Below, piece by piece: positions 34,070 to 43,156 of a stretch of 64,000 bases of DNA. The DNA is from Ralstonia sp. UBA689. Its GTDB lineage: Bacteria; Pseudomonadota; Gammaproteobacteria; Burkholderiales; Burkholderiaceae. Both the position numbers and the translations under genes were made by a program. The notes under the pieces are model-generated. The model searched no databases. It had not been told where the DNA came from and saw nothing but the letters and a program-made list of their open reading frames with translations. Position 1 is the first letter of the stretch. The number at the start of each line of letters is the position of its first letter. The stretch is taken from contig NZ_DBMV01000045.1 in assembly GCF_002298975.1 (NCBI RefSeq), forward strand, positions 1 through 64,000. Reading direction: 5' to 3'.

Positions 34070-37000
34070 TGCGAATCTCCCTGCCCAGCGGCCGTACGAG
34101 ACCGGGGCATACCAAAGCGTTCAAACAGCAGGGGCAGCAGGAGCAGCGTGAGCGCCGTCGAAGAGATCAGCCCGCCCGACACGACAATTGCCAGCGGCCG
34201 CTGAATCTCCGAACCCGGTCCGCTGGCCAGCAGCAGCGGAATCATCCCCAGCGCGGTAATGCAGGCGGTCATCAGCACTGGTCGCAGGCGGTCACGCACA
34301 CCGGCGCGCACGGTTTCCGCCATGCTCAGACCCGACTCCAGCAGTGTGTTGAAGTGAGACACCAGCACCACGCCATTGAGCACCGCGATCCCAAGCAGGG
34401 CGATGAAACCCACCGAGGCCGGCACCGAGAGGTACTCGCCAGCAATCCGCAAAGCGGCAATGCCGCCCACCAGCGCGAACGGAATGTTGGCGATCACCAG
34501 CGCTGCCTGCCGCACTGAACGGAACGTCAGCATCAGCAACAGGAAGATTGCCCCCAAGGCCAACGGCACCACCAGCGCCAGGCGCGCCGCTGCGCGCTGC
34601 TGGTTCTCAAACTGGCCGCCCCAGACGATCCGCAACCCTTTAGGGAGCGTGCCGAGGCCGCCGACCGCCGCCTGCGCTTCCTGCACAAAGCCAGCCAGAT
34701 CCCGGCCCTCGACGTTGGCCTGGATGACCGCAAACCGGGCGCCGTCTTCGTGGTTGATGCGCACCGGCCCGTCCACACGTTCGATGCGGGCCAGCGACGT
34801 GAGCGGCCACGCTTTGCCGTCCGGCGCCGTGACCAGCAGGTTGGTCAGGTTTTCGGGCGCTTGCCGCAAGCCCGTGCCGCCGCGCAGGATGAGCGGCGTG
34901 CGGACAATGCCTTCCGGCACCACGCCAATCCGGTCGCCTTCGATCAGGGCGCGCAACTGCGCCTGCAGGGCGTCTCCGGAAAAGCCTGCCTGGCCGATGG
35001 CGGCGCGGTCCAGTGACACCTTCAGGTATTGCACGCCGCTGTTGCTGGGTGCTATCACCTCGGCCGCGCCTGGTATGGTGCGGACCTTGGCGGCGATGGC
35101 CTGCGCCGCCGCGTCGATGGAGGCGAGGTCGCTGCCGAAGAGCTTGATGGCGATGTCGCCACGCGTGCCGGTCAGCATTTCGGAGACGCGCATCTCGATC
35201 GGCTGCGTAAAGCCGTAGATCACGCCGGGAAAGCGCTCCATCACGCGCCGAATCGCAATGGCGATGTCCTCCTTGCTGCCGCGCCACTGGTCCTTGGGCT
35301 TGAGCACCAGGAAGGTATCGGTCTCGTTCAGGCCCATCGGGTCCAGGCCCAGATCGTCCGAGCCGGAGCGCGCCACAATCGAGCGGATCTCCGGCACCTC
35401 CTTGAGCAGCGCCTGCTGCACGCGCTGGTCCAGATCCAGCGATGCCGCCAGGGAGACCGACGGGGCCTTCTGCAACTGCACGATCAGATCGCCTTCGTCC
35501 ATGGTCGGCATGAAGGTCTTGCCGACCGACATGTACAGCACCACGGCCACCGCCAACGCCGCCCCCGCCACGCCGAAGACGATGCGGCGATGCGCCGCCG
35601 TCCACGTTTGCATCCGGGCGAAGCCGCCGGCCACCTTGCGCATCAGCCAAGGCGGTTCATCCGCATGCGCAAGCAGCAGCAAGGACGCCAGCGCGGGCAC
35701 CACCGTAAAGGCGATCACCACGGACGAGGCCAGCGCCAGCACAATCGTCAGCGCCACCGGCCCGAACAGCTTGCCCTCCAGCCCCTGCAATGACAGCAGC
35801 GGCAGAAACACGATGGCGATGATGGAAACGCCGGAGAGCATCGGCACGGCCACCGTCGCCACCGCGTGACGGATGACCGCGCCGCGCAGCGCCGGGTCGG
35901 TCTTGTGGTCTTGGGCGCGGGCCATGGCGGTCTCGATGTTCTCCACCACCACCACCGCCGCATCCACCAGCATGCCCAGCGCAATGGCCAGGCCGCCCAG
36001 GCTCATCAGGTTGGCGGTCAGGCCCACATAGCGCATCAGCAGGAAGGTCGCCAGCATCGACAGCGGCAGCGTCGCCGCCACCACCAGCGCAGCCCGCACG
36101 CCGCCCAGGAACAGGTACAGCGTGACCACCACCAGCACGCTGGCTTCGATCAGTGCACGGACAACGGTGTTGGCCGCGCGTGTCACCAGCTCGCCTCGGT
36201 TGTAGAAGACGCGGGTCGACATGCCCTTGGGCAACTCCGGCGCCAGTGTGTCCAGCCGCGCCTGCACTGCCTCGACCAGCTTGCGGGCATCGCTGCCGCG
36301 CAAGCCCAGCACCAGCCCTTCGACCACCTCACCGTTGCCATCCTTGCTGACGGCGCCGTTGCGGGTGGCCTCGCCCAGGCGCACGGTGGCGACGTCGCCG
36401 ACGGTGACTGCGGGAGCGGAAGACAAGCTCTGCGCCGGCACCACGACAATCGCGCGCAAGTCATCGAGCCCCCGCACGCCGCCCTCCACCCGCACGACCC
36501 AGTGCTCGTCGCCTCGATCCAGGCGCCCCGCGCCGTCGTTGCGGTTGTTGGTGTCAAGCGCTTGCCGCAGTTGCTCCAGCGTCAAGCCACGCGCGCGCAG
36601 GCGCGCAGGGTCGGGTATCACTTCGTAGCTGCGGACTTCGCCGCCCAGCGCGTTGACATCCGCCACGCCCGGCACCGTGCGCAGCGCCGGCCGGATGACC
36701 CAGTCGAGCACACGGCGTCGCTCAGCCAGCGAGTAGCCGTCGCCCTCCACGGTAAACATGAACATCTCGCCCAGCGGCGTGGTGATGGGCGCCAGTCCGC
36801 CCACGGCGGTCGACGGCAGGTCGCGCGCCAACCCGGCCAGGCGCTCCGACACCTGCTGGCGTGCCCAGTAGACGTCCACACCGTCTTCAAAATCGACGGT
36901 CACATCGCTGATGCCGTATTTGGATACCGAGCGCACGATTGTCTTGTGCGGGAGGCCAAGCAACTCCTGCTCGATGGGCGTCGAGACGCGCTGCTCCACT

Positions 37001-37179
37001 TCTTCCGGCGTCATGCCCGGCACCTTGAGCACCACCTTGACCTGCGTTGGCGAGATATCGGGAAACGCGTCGATCGGCAGGTTCAGGTACGCCCACACGC
37101 CGGCGGCGGCAAGCACGCCGGCCGCGATCAGCACCAGCACGCGCTGCCGCAGCGAAAACTCAATCAGACGGGGCAGCAT
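34066..37179 (-). CDS. HME-RND heavy-metal efflux pump, CzcA/CusA family
   Basis: The product has 1037 residues, standard for the family. It is the proton-driven inner-membrane pump of a tripartite system that expels metal ions from the periplasm. Family markers include NLPIDAFPDISPTQVKVVLK, PGMTPEEVEQRVS and, in helix 4, GGLAIALGMLVDAAVVVVEN, which carries the aspartate/glutamate used for proton transfer. This helix-4 pattern is nearer to the CusA-like groups than to the DFG-type CzcA, so the metal is open. The start shares one base with the adaptor stop (TAATG). Order here is adaptor-pump-channel (B-A-C). Confidence 0.93.
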   Translation of the reverse strand: MLPRLIEFSLRQRVLVLIAAGVLAAAGVWAYLNLPIDAFPDISPTQVKVVLKVPGMTPEEVEQRVSTPIEQELLGLPHKTIVRSVSKYGISDVTVDFEDGVDVYWARQQVSERLAGLARDLPSTAVGGLAPITTPLGEMFMFTVEGDGYSLAERRRVLDWVIRPALRTVPGVADVNALGGEVRSYEVIPDPARLRARGLTLEQLRQALDTNNRNDGAGRLDRGDEHWVVRVEGGVRGLDDLRAIVVVPAQSLSSAPAVTVGDVATVRLGEATRNGAVSKDGNGEVVEGLVLGLRGSDARKLVEAVQARLDTLAPELPKGMSTRVFYNRGELVTRAANTVVRALIEASVLVVVTLYLFLGGVRAALVVAATLPLSMLATFLLMRYVGLTANLMSLGGLAIALGMLVDAAVVVVENIETAMARAQDHKTDPALRGAVIRHAVATVAVPMLSGVSIIAIVFLPLLSLQGLEGKLFGPVALTIVLALASSVVIAFTVVPALASLLLLAHADEPPWLMRKVAGGFARMQTWTAAHRRIVFGVAGAALAVAVVLYMSVGKTFMPTMDEGDLIVQLQKAPSVSLAASLDLDQRVQQALLKEVPEIRSIVARSGSDDLGLDPMGLNETDTFLVLKPKDQWRGSKEDIAIAIRRVMERFPGVIYGFTQPIEMRVSEMLTGTRGDIAIKLFGSDLASIDAAAQAIAAKVRTIPGAAEVIAPSNSGVQYLKVSLDRAAIGQAGFSGDALQAQLRALIEGDRIGVVPEGIVRTPLILRGGTGLRQAPENLTNLLVTAPDGKAWPLTSLARIERVDGPVRINHEDGARFAVIQANVEGRDLAGFVQEAQAAVGGLGTLPKGLRIVWGGQFENQQRAAARLALVVPLALGAIFLLLMLTFRSVRQAALVIANIPFALVGGIAALRIAGEYLSVPASVGFIALLGIAVLNGVVLVSHFNTLLESGLSMAETVRAGVRDRLRPVLMTACITALGMIPLLLASGPGSEIQRPLAIVVSGGLISSTALTLLLLPLLFERFGMPRSRTAAGQGDSQ

Positions 37180-38264
37180 TACTGTTCTCCCGCGAGCAAG
37201 CCCTTGAGCGCGCCGATGCCCGTTACCGCCACACGTGTTCCCGCAGGCAGATTGGCACGCACGACAGCGACGGCCTCGTCTGTGCTGGCGACAGCGACTT
37301 CCTGGAAGCGGAAGCCTTTGTCGGTCGAAATGAACACGCCCGGCACGCCATGTACGTAGACCAATGCTGCCGCCGGAACCCGCAACAGGCCCGACGCGCC
37401 CGCGCCCGTGGAGCCGCGCAGTTTGAGCGTTACGTTGACGCTTTCACCGGCACGCAGGTCGCCGCGGCGCTCCAGCGATGCCCGCACGCGGACCCCAGCC
37501 GTGCCGTCGCCCGACGGCGCCACACCAATGACCGTGCCGCTTGCGCCGCGCTGCGCAATCTCAATGCGGTCGCCCGAGGTCGGTACTGGCACATCGCGGC
37601 CAACCAGCAGGTCCAGCTCCAGCGCGGCAGGATCAACGATCCTGAAGAGCGGCGCTGCAGCGTCGACCCGCGCACCCGGAACCACATTGACTTCCGACAC
37701 CACGCCGCCACGGCTGGCAACCAGCTGCGCTTCACCACCCGCGCCGGTGAACGCAATGCCTGCGGAAGCCAGCTCGGCCCGGCGTGCTTTGGCCATGGCG
37801 TTGGCCTCCGCAGCTCGCGCCTGCGTTGCTTGCCAGCGACTTTCAGCGACGATGCCGTCGTTGTAGAGCGCCTTGTCGCGCTGCAGTGATTGCTGCGCCA
37901 GGCGCGCCTGCGAGTTGGCCTCTGTGAGTGCGCGGCTCGCTTCGAAAAGCTGCGGGCTCAGGAAGCCCGCCAGCGGCTGGTTCGGGCGGACTGTCTGCCC
38001 CACGGAAACCAGCACACGAGGCACCATGCCCGCATACGGGGCTGCCACCACATACTGCGCGTCAGGCTTGTAGACGACACGCGCATGCGTACCGACATCC
38101 AAGCCCCCAGATGCGGCGATTGGGCTGAAGCGCACGCCCAGCGAACGCGCCTGTTCAGCCGACAGCGGCACTGCCTGGGCAGTTGTCTGTGCTGCAGCCC
38201 GCTCGAAAGAAAACGCGGTCAGCGCAATCCACGCACCAATCGCTACGATTCGTTTGAAAAACAT
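37179..38264 (-). CDS. RND efflux periplasmic adaptor, CzcB/HlyD type
   Basis: From the ATG at 38264 the product has 361 residues, with a signal peptide ending near ERAAAQ. The longer open frame has no good start. It has the usual order: barrel-sandwich (YVVAAPYAGMVPRVLVSVGQ), alpha-helical hairpin rich in alanine and glutamine, second lipoyl half (GGVVSEVNVVPGARV) and C-terminal beta-barrel. It joins the pump to the outer-membrane channel. It is the first gene of the B-A-C operon, so the promoter should lie in 38265-38576. Confidence 0.9.
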   Translation of the reverse strand: MFFKRIVAIGAWIALTAFSFERAAAQTTAQAVPLSAEQARSLGVRFSPIAASGGLDVGTHARVVYKPDAQYVVAAPYAGMVPRVLVSVGQTVRPNQPLAGFLSPQLFEASRALTEANSQARLAQQSLQRDKALYNDGIVAESRWQATQARAAEANAMAKARRAELASAGIAFTGAGGEAQLVASRGGVVSEVNVVPGARVDAAAPLFRIVDPAALELDLLVGRDVPVPTSGDRIEIAQRGASGTVIGVAPSGDGTAGVRVRASLERRGDLRAGESVNVTLKLRGSTGAGASGLLRVPAAALVYVHGVPGVFISTDKGFRFQEVAVASTDEAVAVVRANLPAGTRVAVTGIGALKGLLAGEQ

Positions 38265-38576
38265 GCCTGACTCCAATCCATGAAGGCAACGCTGCGGGCG
38301 CCGCCTCCGGACTCCGTCGCACTCACGTAGCGGCACAAAGATCAACGACCTCTGAGCATCGCCACGCGACGCGAATAACAAACTGCGACAGTGGATGGCT
38401 AACGGATGGCGAAGCCGCTACCGCCTCGTTGCGTCAAGCGAGTATGAAGAGCCAGAAGCCAACGCTTCTGACGGATTCATCATCGCCAATGCAAAGACAA
38501 AGGGCTTGTTGCAGGTCAACAAATAGCGGTCCGCTGCCGCGCAGCGACGCGCGGCCAGCCGTTAGCCGGATACCGA
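38265..38576. other. Intergenic region upstream of the RND operon
   Basis: About 310 bases between the adaptor gene and the histidine-rich small protein, no supported gene. It should contain the promoter of the B-A-C operon. I see no clear metal-regulator operator. No regulator gene for this cluster lies in the window. Confidence 0.45.
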
Positions 38577-39047
38577 TTAGGACGGCAGCGGTGGAGCCTG
38601 GGCCGGGGGCGGACGATTGATGCGATCGCGCCAGCGCGCGCGAACCGGGGCTGGCCGGAAGGCGCGGCGTGAAATGGCAGCGCAGGCAAGCGCGGTCAGC
38701 AGGAGGAAAGTGAGCGCGGAGACTCCCGGACCCACTGCAGCCCAAAGAAATGTGCTGAGATCTTTCGGGCCAATCGCGGGTTCGACGTCAACCTCAAAGG
38801 GTTCCTTGCTCGTCAGCACCCAGTCATGATCGATCGCATGCACCGCCTGAGAGGAGGCTCGGGCATGGGAAGATTCGAGGGATTGGAAATGAGAATCAAC
38901 TGCGCCAGAGAGCGACGCATGCACGTGCAGGCCAGTTTGTTTCGGAGTTCCGAGATGGCCGTGCAGGAGCGGGCTTAGCAGTTGCGTCAATACGATGATG
39001 AGCAACATGACTGCCCGAAGCGAGACGCTTTGGGTTGCACGTGACAT
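38577..39047 (-). CDS. Small membrane protein with histidine-rich segment, metal-cluster associated
   Basis: From the ATG at 39047 the product has 156 residues. An N-terminal hydrophobic segment (AVMLLIIVLTQLLSPLLHGH) is followed by a histidine-bearing region (LLHGHLGTPKQTGLHVHASL, SHFQSLESSHARASSQAVHA), then a second hydrophobic helix (GPGVSALTFLLLTALACAAI) and a basic proline-rich tail. Small histidine-containing proteins of the CzcI/DUF2946 kind often sit at the head of czc-like clusters, and this one lies upstream of the RND operon on the same strand. Periplasmic metal binding is inferred, not shown. Confidence 0.6.
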   Translation of the reverse strand: MSRATQSVSLRAVMLLIIVLTQLLSPLLHGHLGTPKQTGLHVHASLSGAVDSHFQSLESSHARASSQAVHAIDHDWVLTSKEPFEVDVEPAIGPKDLSTFLWAAVGPGVSALTFLLLTALACAAISRRAFRPAPVRARWRDRINRPPPAQAPPLPS

Positions 39048-39180
39048 GCGCGCATTGTAGTGCAATCCGTCATTCCAGTCAGACAGCTTGCGCGGAGAGC
39101 GTGTGCGGTCTTCGCTCGGTCAGCCGATGGCTGCGCGGAGCGCTCCATGACTGGTCGGCATTCGCACCCCTGAGCGGTAG

Positions 39181-39489
39181 TCAGCAGGTCCGCGCGCAGG
39201 CTCTCCGCCGCGCATGCTGAGAAATCTCGTCGGTCAAGGTTTGGCGAAGTTCCGGCCAGCTCATTGGCAACGGCACAAACACGCTGTTGTTGTTGTCCGA
39301 CGAGACGCAGAGCTTGATATGGCTGACGCAATCGTCCGCGCCATATTGAACATGAAGGATTCGCGTGGTCGCGGACGGGTGCCACACCACCTCTGCGAGA
39401 AAGTATGAGCGGGTGCCGCCCCGCTCGACGGCGTCGGCGACCAAACCAAAATGGGTGGTCAGGAATGTGTGAAGCTGTTCTCTGGTCAT
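39181..39489 (-). CDS. Hypothetical small cytoplasmic protein
   Basis: From the ATG at 39489 the product has 102 residues and looks like a folded protein (TREQLHTFLTTHFGLVADAV, ATTRILHVQYGADDCVSHIK, FVPLPMSWPELRQTLTDEIS). No known domain is recognised. No strong ribosome-binding site is seen, and it lies in an area with several remnants. Confidence 0.45.
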   Translation of the reverse strand: MTREQLHTFLTTHFGLVADAVERGGTRSYFLAEVVWHPSATTRILHVQYGADDCVSHIKLCVSSDNNNSVFVPLPMSWPELRQTLTDEISQHARRRACARTC

Positions 39490-39564
39490 GTCCGAATGCA
39501 ATGCGCGGAGTTGCTCGGGGTATCCGAAAGCAGGAGGGGGCAGACCTTACCCGGTACACCGCAG

Positions 39565-39885
39565 TCACAACTTCTCGGTCGCCAGCTTCAGGCCCAGTCC
39601 GACGAACAACGCTCCCATTGCCTTCGTCAGCCATGCCGAGAGGGTCTTGTTACGCCGGAGCGCTTGCGTCATTCGAGAGGAAAGGAAGACATAAGCAACG
39701 CTCGTCGTAATGCCAACCATGTTCCCGATCACGCCTAGCGCGAGGAGATGCGGCACCGGGTGCGGGTCGTGCGCGTTGACGAACTGGGGAAGCAGCGAGA
39801 TATAGAACAGTGCGACCTTGGGGTTCAACACGTCGCTGAGGAAACCTTGCCAGAAGATGCGGTGCAGTGCGGTCTCCCACCCACC
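39565..39885 (-). pseudogene. LysE-family exporter, 5' truncated
   Basis: The C-terminal half of a LysE/RhtB protein is intact: ALHRIFWQGFLSDVLNPKVA, FVNAHDP, GNMVGITTSVAYVFLS and KAMGALFVGLGLKLATEKL, ending at 39565. Upstream in the same frame, homology stops within ten codons and hits the stop codon of the neighbouring LysR gene (39886). The N-terminal SPGP region is missing. A GTG at 39831 could start a short product, but half of the six helices would be absent. Confidence 0.8.
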
Positions 39886-40782
39886 TCACGGCGGCAACAG
39901 CGCAGCGCGGGCAGCAGCCAGAACCTCGCGACTCAACCCATCGAGCAACGCCGATGCCGCACGTGCGTGTTGCCAGTAAAGCGGTACATCCAACGGCGTA
40001 TCCGGCACCAGTTCGACCAATGAGCCGTCTTCAATATGCGGTGCGATCAGCGCCTGCGGATGCAGGCCCCAGCCCATGCCGGCCAAGGCTGCTGTCACGA
40101 AGGCCTGTGACGAGGGGAGCGTGTGGCGGGGCAGCTCGACATGCCGATGGCACAGGCGCCGCGCCCAGCGGGCCTGCAATTCGTCCTTGGTGTTGAACAC
40201 CAGGCAGGGCGCTTTCGCCAGGCTGCCGGCGCCCACGCCCTCCGCAAAATGGTGCTGCACGAACGCCGGGCTGGCGGCCGCCAGGTAGCGCATGGCGCCC
40301 AACGGGCGGCTGTTGCAGCCCGCTGCCGGGCGGGCCGTGGCTGTCACGGCGGCCAGCACGGCGCCGCTGCGCAGCCACTCGGTGGTGTGGTCCTGGTCAT
40401 CCACCGCCACCTCCATCAACACGGGGTGCTCTGCGCCAAAAGCGGCGATGGCCGGCGCGAGCCAGGTGGCGAGGCTGTCGGCATTCACCGCAATCGGCAG
40501 CGTGACCCGTGCAATGCCCTGCGGAGCCAGGGTCGGCAGGGCGCCTTGCAACTCCTGCTCGAGCAGCCGCACGCGGTCGACGTGCTGGCACAGCCGTCGC
40601 CCGGTCTCGGTGGCCCGGCAGGGCTGGTCGCGCACGACCAACGCGCAGCCCACGCGCTCTTCCAGCAGGCGAATGCGCTGCGAAATCGCTGATGGCGTCA
40701 CGTGCAGCACGCGGGCTGCACGCTCGAAGCTGCCTTCGCGAATGACAGCGGCCAAGGCAGATAGCGCAGGGTAATCCAGCAT
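39886..40782 (-). CDS. argP: LysR-family regulator, ArgP/LysG type
   Basis: The product has 298 residues, the typical LysR length. The N-terminal helix-turn-helix (LSALAAVIREGSFERAARVL, TPSAISQRIRLLEERVG) is followed by the effector-binding domain. The YPALSALAAV start and the SAISQRI recognition helix are typical of ArgP/LysG, which sense lysine or arginine and switch on the exporter gene next door. Its divergent partner at 40857 is exactly such an exporter, 74 bases away, which strongly supports the call. The C-terminus abuts the LysE remnant. Confidence 0.88.
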   Translation of the reverse strand: MLDYPALSALAAVIREGSFERAARVLHVTPSAISQRIRLLEERVGCALVVRDQPCRATETGRRLCQHVDRVRLLEQELQGALPTLAPQGIARVTLPIAVNADSLATWLAPAIAAFGAEHPVLMEVAVDDQDHTTEWLRSGAVLAAVTATARPAAGCNSRPLGAMRYLAAASPAFVQHHFAEGVGAGSLAKAPCLVFNTKDELQARWARRLCHRHVELPRHTLPSSQAFVTAALAGMGWGLHPQALIAPHIEDGSLVELVPDTPLDVPLYWQHARAASALLDGLSREVLAAARAALLPP

Positions 40783-40856
40783 TTAGGTAAGAAAAACTAA
40801 ATTGAATAAAGAAGAGATAGTTTGTCTTCATAAAAGCGAGCAGGCAAGCTGCACGC
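40783..40856. promoter_or_regulatory. Divergent argP-argO promoter region
   Basis: This 74-base AT-rich gap (AAGAAAAACTAAATTGAATAAAG) separates the divergent regulator and exporter. ArgP-type regulators bind such regions; exact operator and promoter hexamers cannot be fixed by eye. Confidence 0.55.
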
Positions 40857-41504
40857 ATGGATACCTCGTTTGCCGCCTCGCTTCCCTTGACCGTTTCCCT
40901 GCAGGGCCTGGCCCTGAGCCTGGGGCTGATCGTCGCCATCGGCGCGCAGAACGCGTTCGTACTGCGCCAAGGATTGCGTCGTGAGCATGTGGGCAGCGTG
41001 GTGCTGTTCTGTGCCTTGGCCGATGTCTTGCTGATTGCGGCGGGTGTCTTGGGCATGGCGCAGGCCTTGGGCGAGCGCCCGGGCCTTGCGCGTGCCCTTG
41101 CGCTGGCCGGTGCCGTCTTTCTGGTGGCATACGGCTGGCGGGCATTGCAACGCGCCCGGCATGCCCGCCAGTTGAGGGCGTCGGAGGGTGGGGGCAGTCT
41201 GAGCCGGGGCGCTGCGTTGGCGCAGGCGGCCGCTTTTACGCTGCTCAACCCACATGTCTATCTGGATACGGTGCTGCTGGTGGGCAGCATCGGCGCACAG
41301 CATCCGCCGGCATTGCGCGGCTGGTTCGTGGCGGGGGCCGGTTCGGCCAGCCTGTGCTGGTTTGTGTCGCTGGGGTTCGGCGCGCGCTGGCTGGCGCCTT
41401 GGTTTGCCAGGCCGAGGGCATGGCAGGTGCTCGATGGCCTGATCGGCGTGACCATGCTTGTGCTGTCGGCGCTGTTGGTGCGTCACGCCTTCAGGGGGCT
41501 CTGA
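40857..41504 (+). CDS. argO: Basic amino-acid exporter, LysE/ArgO type
   Basis: The product has 215 residues and about six helices. The signatures LSLGLIVAIGAQNAFVLRQG and AAAFTLLNPHVYLDTVLLVG are those of the true LysE/ArgO branch, which exports lysine and arginine. The gene is divergent from an ArgP-type LysR gene, the normal arrangement for this pair. It protects the cell when dipeptides or excess basic amino acids are present. Full length; nothing missing. Confidence 0.92.
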   Translation: MDTSFAASLPLTVSLQGLALSLGLIVAIGAQNAFVLRQGLRREHVGSVVLFCALADVLLIAAGVLGMAQALGERPGLARALALAGAVFLVAYGWRALQRARHARQLRASEGGGSLSRGAALAQAAAFTLLNPHVYLDTVLLVGSIGAQHPPALRGWFVAGAGSASLCWFVSLGFGARWLAPWFARPRAWQVLDGLIGVTMLVLSALLVRHAFRGL

Positions 41505-41537
41505 CTTTACGCAGGAGCCGCATCCGGTGCGATGGCC

Positions 41538-42116
41538 TCAGCGAGCTTCCCGTGCCGCTTCCCACAAGTCGCCCGCCCCCAGGCCCGCCCGCCAGGCTTC
41601 GAAGCGCGACCGCCATTGTTCAAAGGGTTCGCCCAGCGGATGTCTCGGGTCGCCGCTCAACGCATACGCCATCCCTTCGATCAGCCAACCGGGTTTGGTC
41701 GCCACCGCAACGTTTCCCAGCGTTTCCGCCTGCCTGAAGTGGATCAACTCGTGGGCCACGTAGAAGGTTTGCCACCCGCGCGGCGCAACCACAAAGCCGA
41801 GATTACCCACGGCTTCCGCCGCACGGCGGCCAAGACCGAACGTGTCGGCACAGGCGGGCGTCGTGCAGAACACGCCGCGTGGTGCCTGCTGGAATGGGCC
41901 GACCGCGCCCGCAGCCTTGGCGTAGCCTGCCTGGTACAGCGTCTGCGCGTCGTCCAGGCTGGCGGGGTTGTCCGTGCAGATCGTCGGGGTCGGACAGGTG
42001 ATGCCCGGCATGAGTGTCGGGGCGACAACCCGTAGCGGCTTGATGAAGGCAAGCGCCGCCATGGGCAGCGCAAACAGCGCGGCACTGGCGACCAGCAAAA
42101 TGCGGTCGAGCTTCAT
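41538..42116 (-). CDS. Secreted putative zinc metallopeptidase-like protein
   Basis: From the ATG at 42116 the product has 192 residues with a signal peptide (ILLVASAALFALPMAALA). The mature part has H122, E123 and H126 in YVAHELIHFRQAE, an HExxH zinc motif, and E147 in GWLIEGMAYALSGD, 24 residues after E123, well placed as a third ligand as in gluzincins. Four cysteines (C41, C47, C84, C89) could form disulfides. I recognise no named family, and the protein is small for a protease. Periplasmic zinc-dependent hydrolysis is the best guess. Confidence 0.65.
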   Translation of the reverse strand: MKLDRILLVASAALFALPMAALAFIKPLRVVAPTLMPGITCPTPTICTDNPASLDDAQTLYQAGYAKAAGAVGPFQQAPRGVFCTTPACADTFGLGRRAAEAVGNLGFVVAPRGWQTFYVAHELIHFRQAETLGNVAVATKPGWLIEGMAYALSGDPRHPLGEPFEQWRSRFEAWRAGLGAGDLWEAAREAR

Positions 42117-42190
42117 GGGTGGACGTGAGGATGAGGGGCAGCAAGCGGTGCGATGGCGATGATTATCCGGCATCGCATCGCTTGCTGTCC

Positions 42191-43024
42191 TTACAGCATG
42201 TCGAGCGGGCGCGGGCCCACAGGCGGGGGGAAGATGCGATCCAGCCCCGCCAGTTGCTCGGGTGTCAGCGTGTGCGCCAGCGCGCCGACGTTCTCGCGCA
42301 GCCGCTCGCGATGGCTGGTTTTGGGAATGGCGATGATGTCCTCGCGCGCCATCAGCCATGCCAAGGCAACCTGCGCCGGCGTCATGCCGTGCGCCTGCGC
42401 GAAGCGCATCAGCTTCGGGTGTCGGGCCAGACGTGCCTGCTCGATGGGCGAGTACGCCATCACGGGTACGCGGCGTTCGCGCAGCCAGGGCAGCAAGTCC
42501 CACTCGATGCCGCGCCGGCCAAGGTTGTACAGCAACTGGTTGACCGCCACCTGATCGCCGCCGGGAATGTTCCAGAGCTCTTCCATGTCGGACAGGTCGA
42601 GATTGCTCACGCCATAGTGGCGGATCTTGCCCTCGCGCTGCAGTGCTTGCAGGCACTGCACGGTTTCTTCCAGCGGGACGCTGCCGCGCCAGTGCAGCAG
42701 GTACAGGTCGATGCGGTCGGTGCCGAGCCGGCGCAGGCTGCGCTCGCAGGCGGCGGCCATGTCGCGCCGGCCGGCATGATGGGGATAGACCTTGCTGACA
42801 AGGAACACTTCGTCACGCCGCCCGGCGATCGCTTCGCCGATCAGCGCTTCGGACAAGCCCTCGCCGTACATCTCGGCCGTGTCGATGAGGCGCAGGCCCA
42901 GATCGAGCCCCAGGCGCAGCGTGGCGATCTCTTCGGCGCGCGTGGCGCGGTCGTCGCCCATATTCCACGTTCCCATGCCGAGCGCCGGCACACGTTCGCC
43001 ATCGGGCAAGGTGACATGTTTCAT
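42191..43024 (-). CDS. Aldo/keto reductase
   Basis: The product has 277 residues. The catalytic tetrad is visible: D and Y in LRLIDTAEMYGEG, K in VFLVSKVYPHH and H in YLLHWRGS. The C-terminal IIAIPKTSHRERLRENVGAL binds NADPH. It reduces aldehydes or ketones; the substrate is not predictable. It stands alone, with no obvious partner. Confidence 0.93.
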   Translation of the reverse strand: MKHVTLPDGERVPALGMGTWNMGDDRATRAEEIATLRLGLDLGLRLIDTAEMYGEGLSEALIGEAIAGRRDEVFLVSKVYPHHAGRRDMAAACERSLRRLGTDRIDLYLLHWRGSVPLEETVQCLQALQREGKIRHYGVSNLDLSDMEELWNIPGGDQVAVNQLLYNLGRRGIEWDLLPWLRERRVPVMAYSPIEQARLARHPKLMRFAQAHGMTPAQVALAWLMAREDIIAIPKTSHRERLRENVGALAHTLTPEQLAGLDRIFPPPVGPRPLDML

Positions 43025-43156
43025 GCGGGTTTCCGGTTGGTGCGGGCAGGTGGCTCAACAGGCCCTTGCGGGCTCGGCAGCGTTCACCCACACGCGGCGT
43101 TGATCACGTAGGAATCTACAGGACGCTGTGCGTGCAGGTAAGCCCGGTACCGTCCG

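Noticed and set aside
35866..37359. 497-residue plus-strand frame opposite the RND pump gene
   Set aside because: No domain, histidine/arginine-rich shadow; the minus strand encodes the conserved pump.
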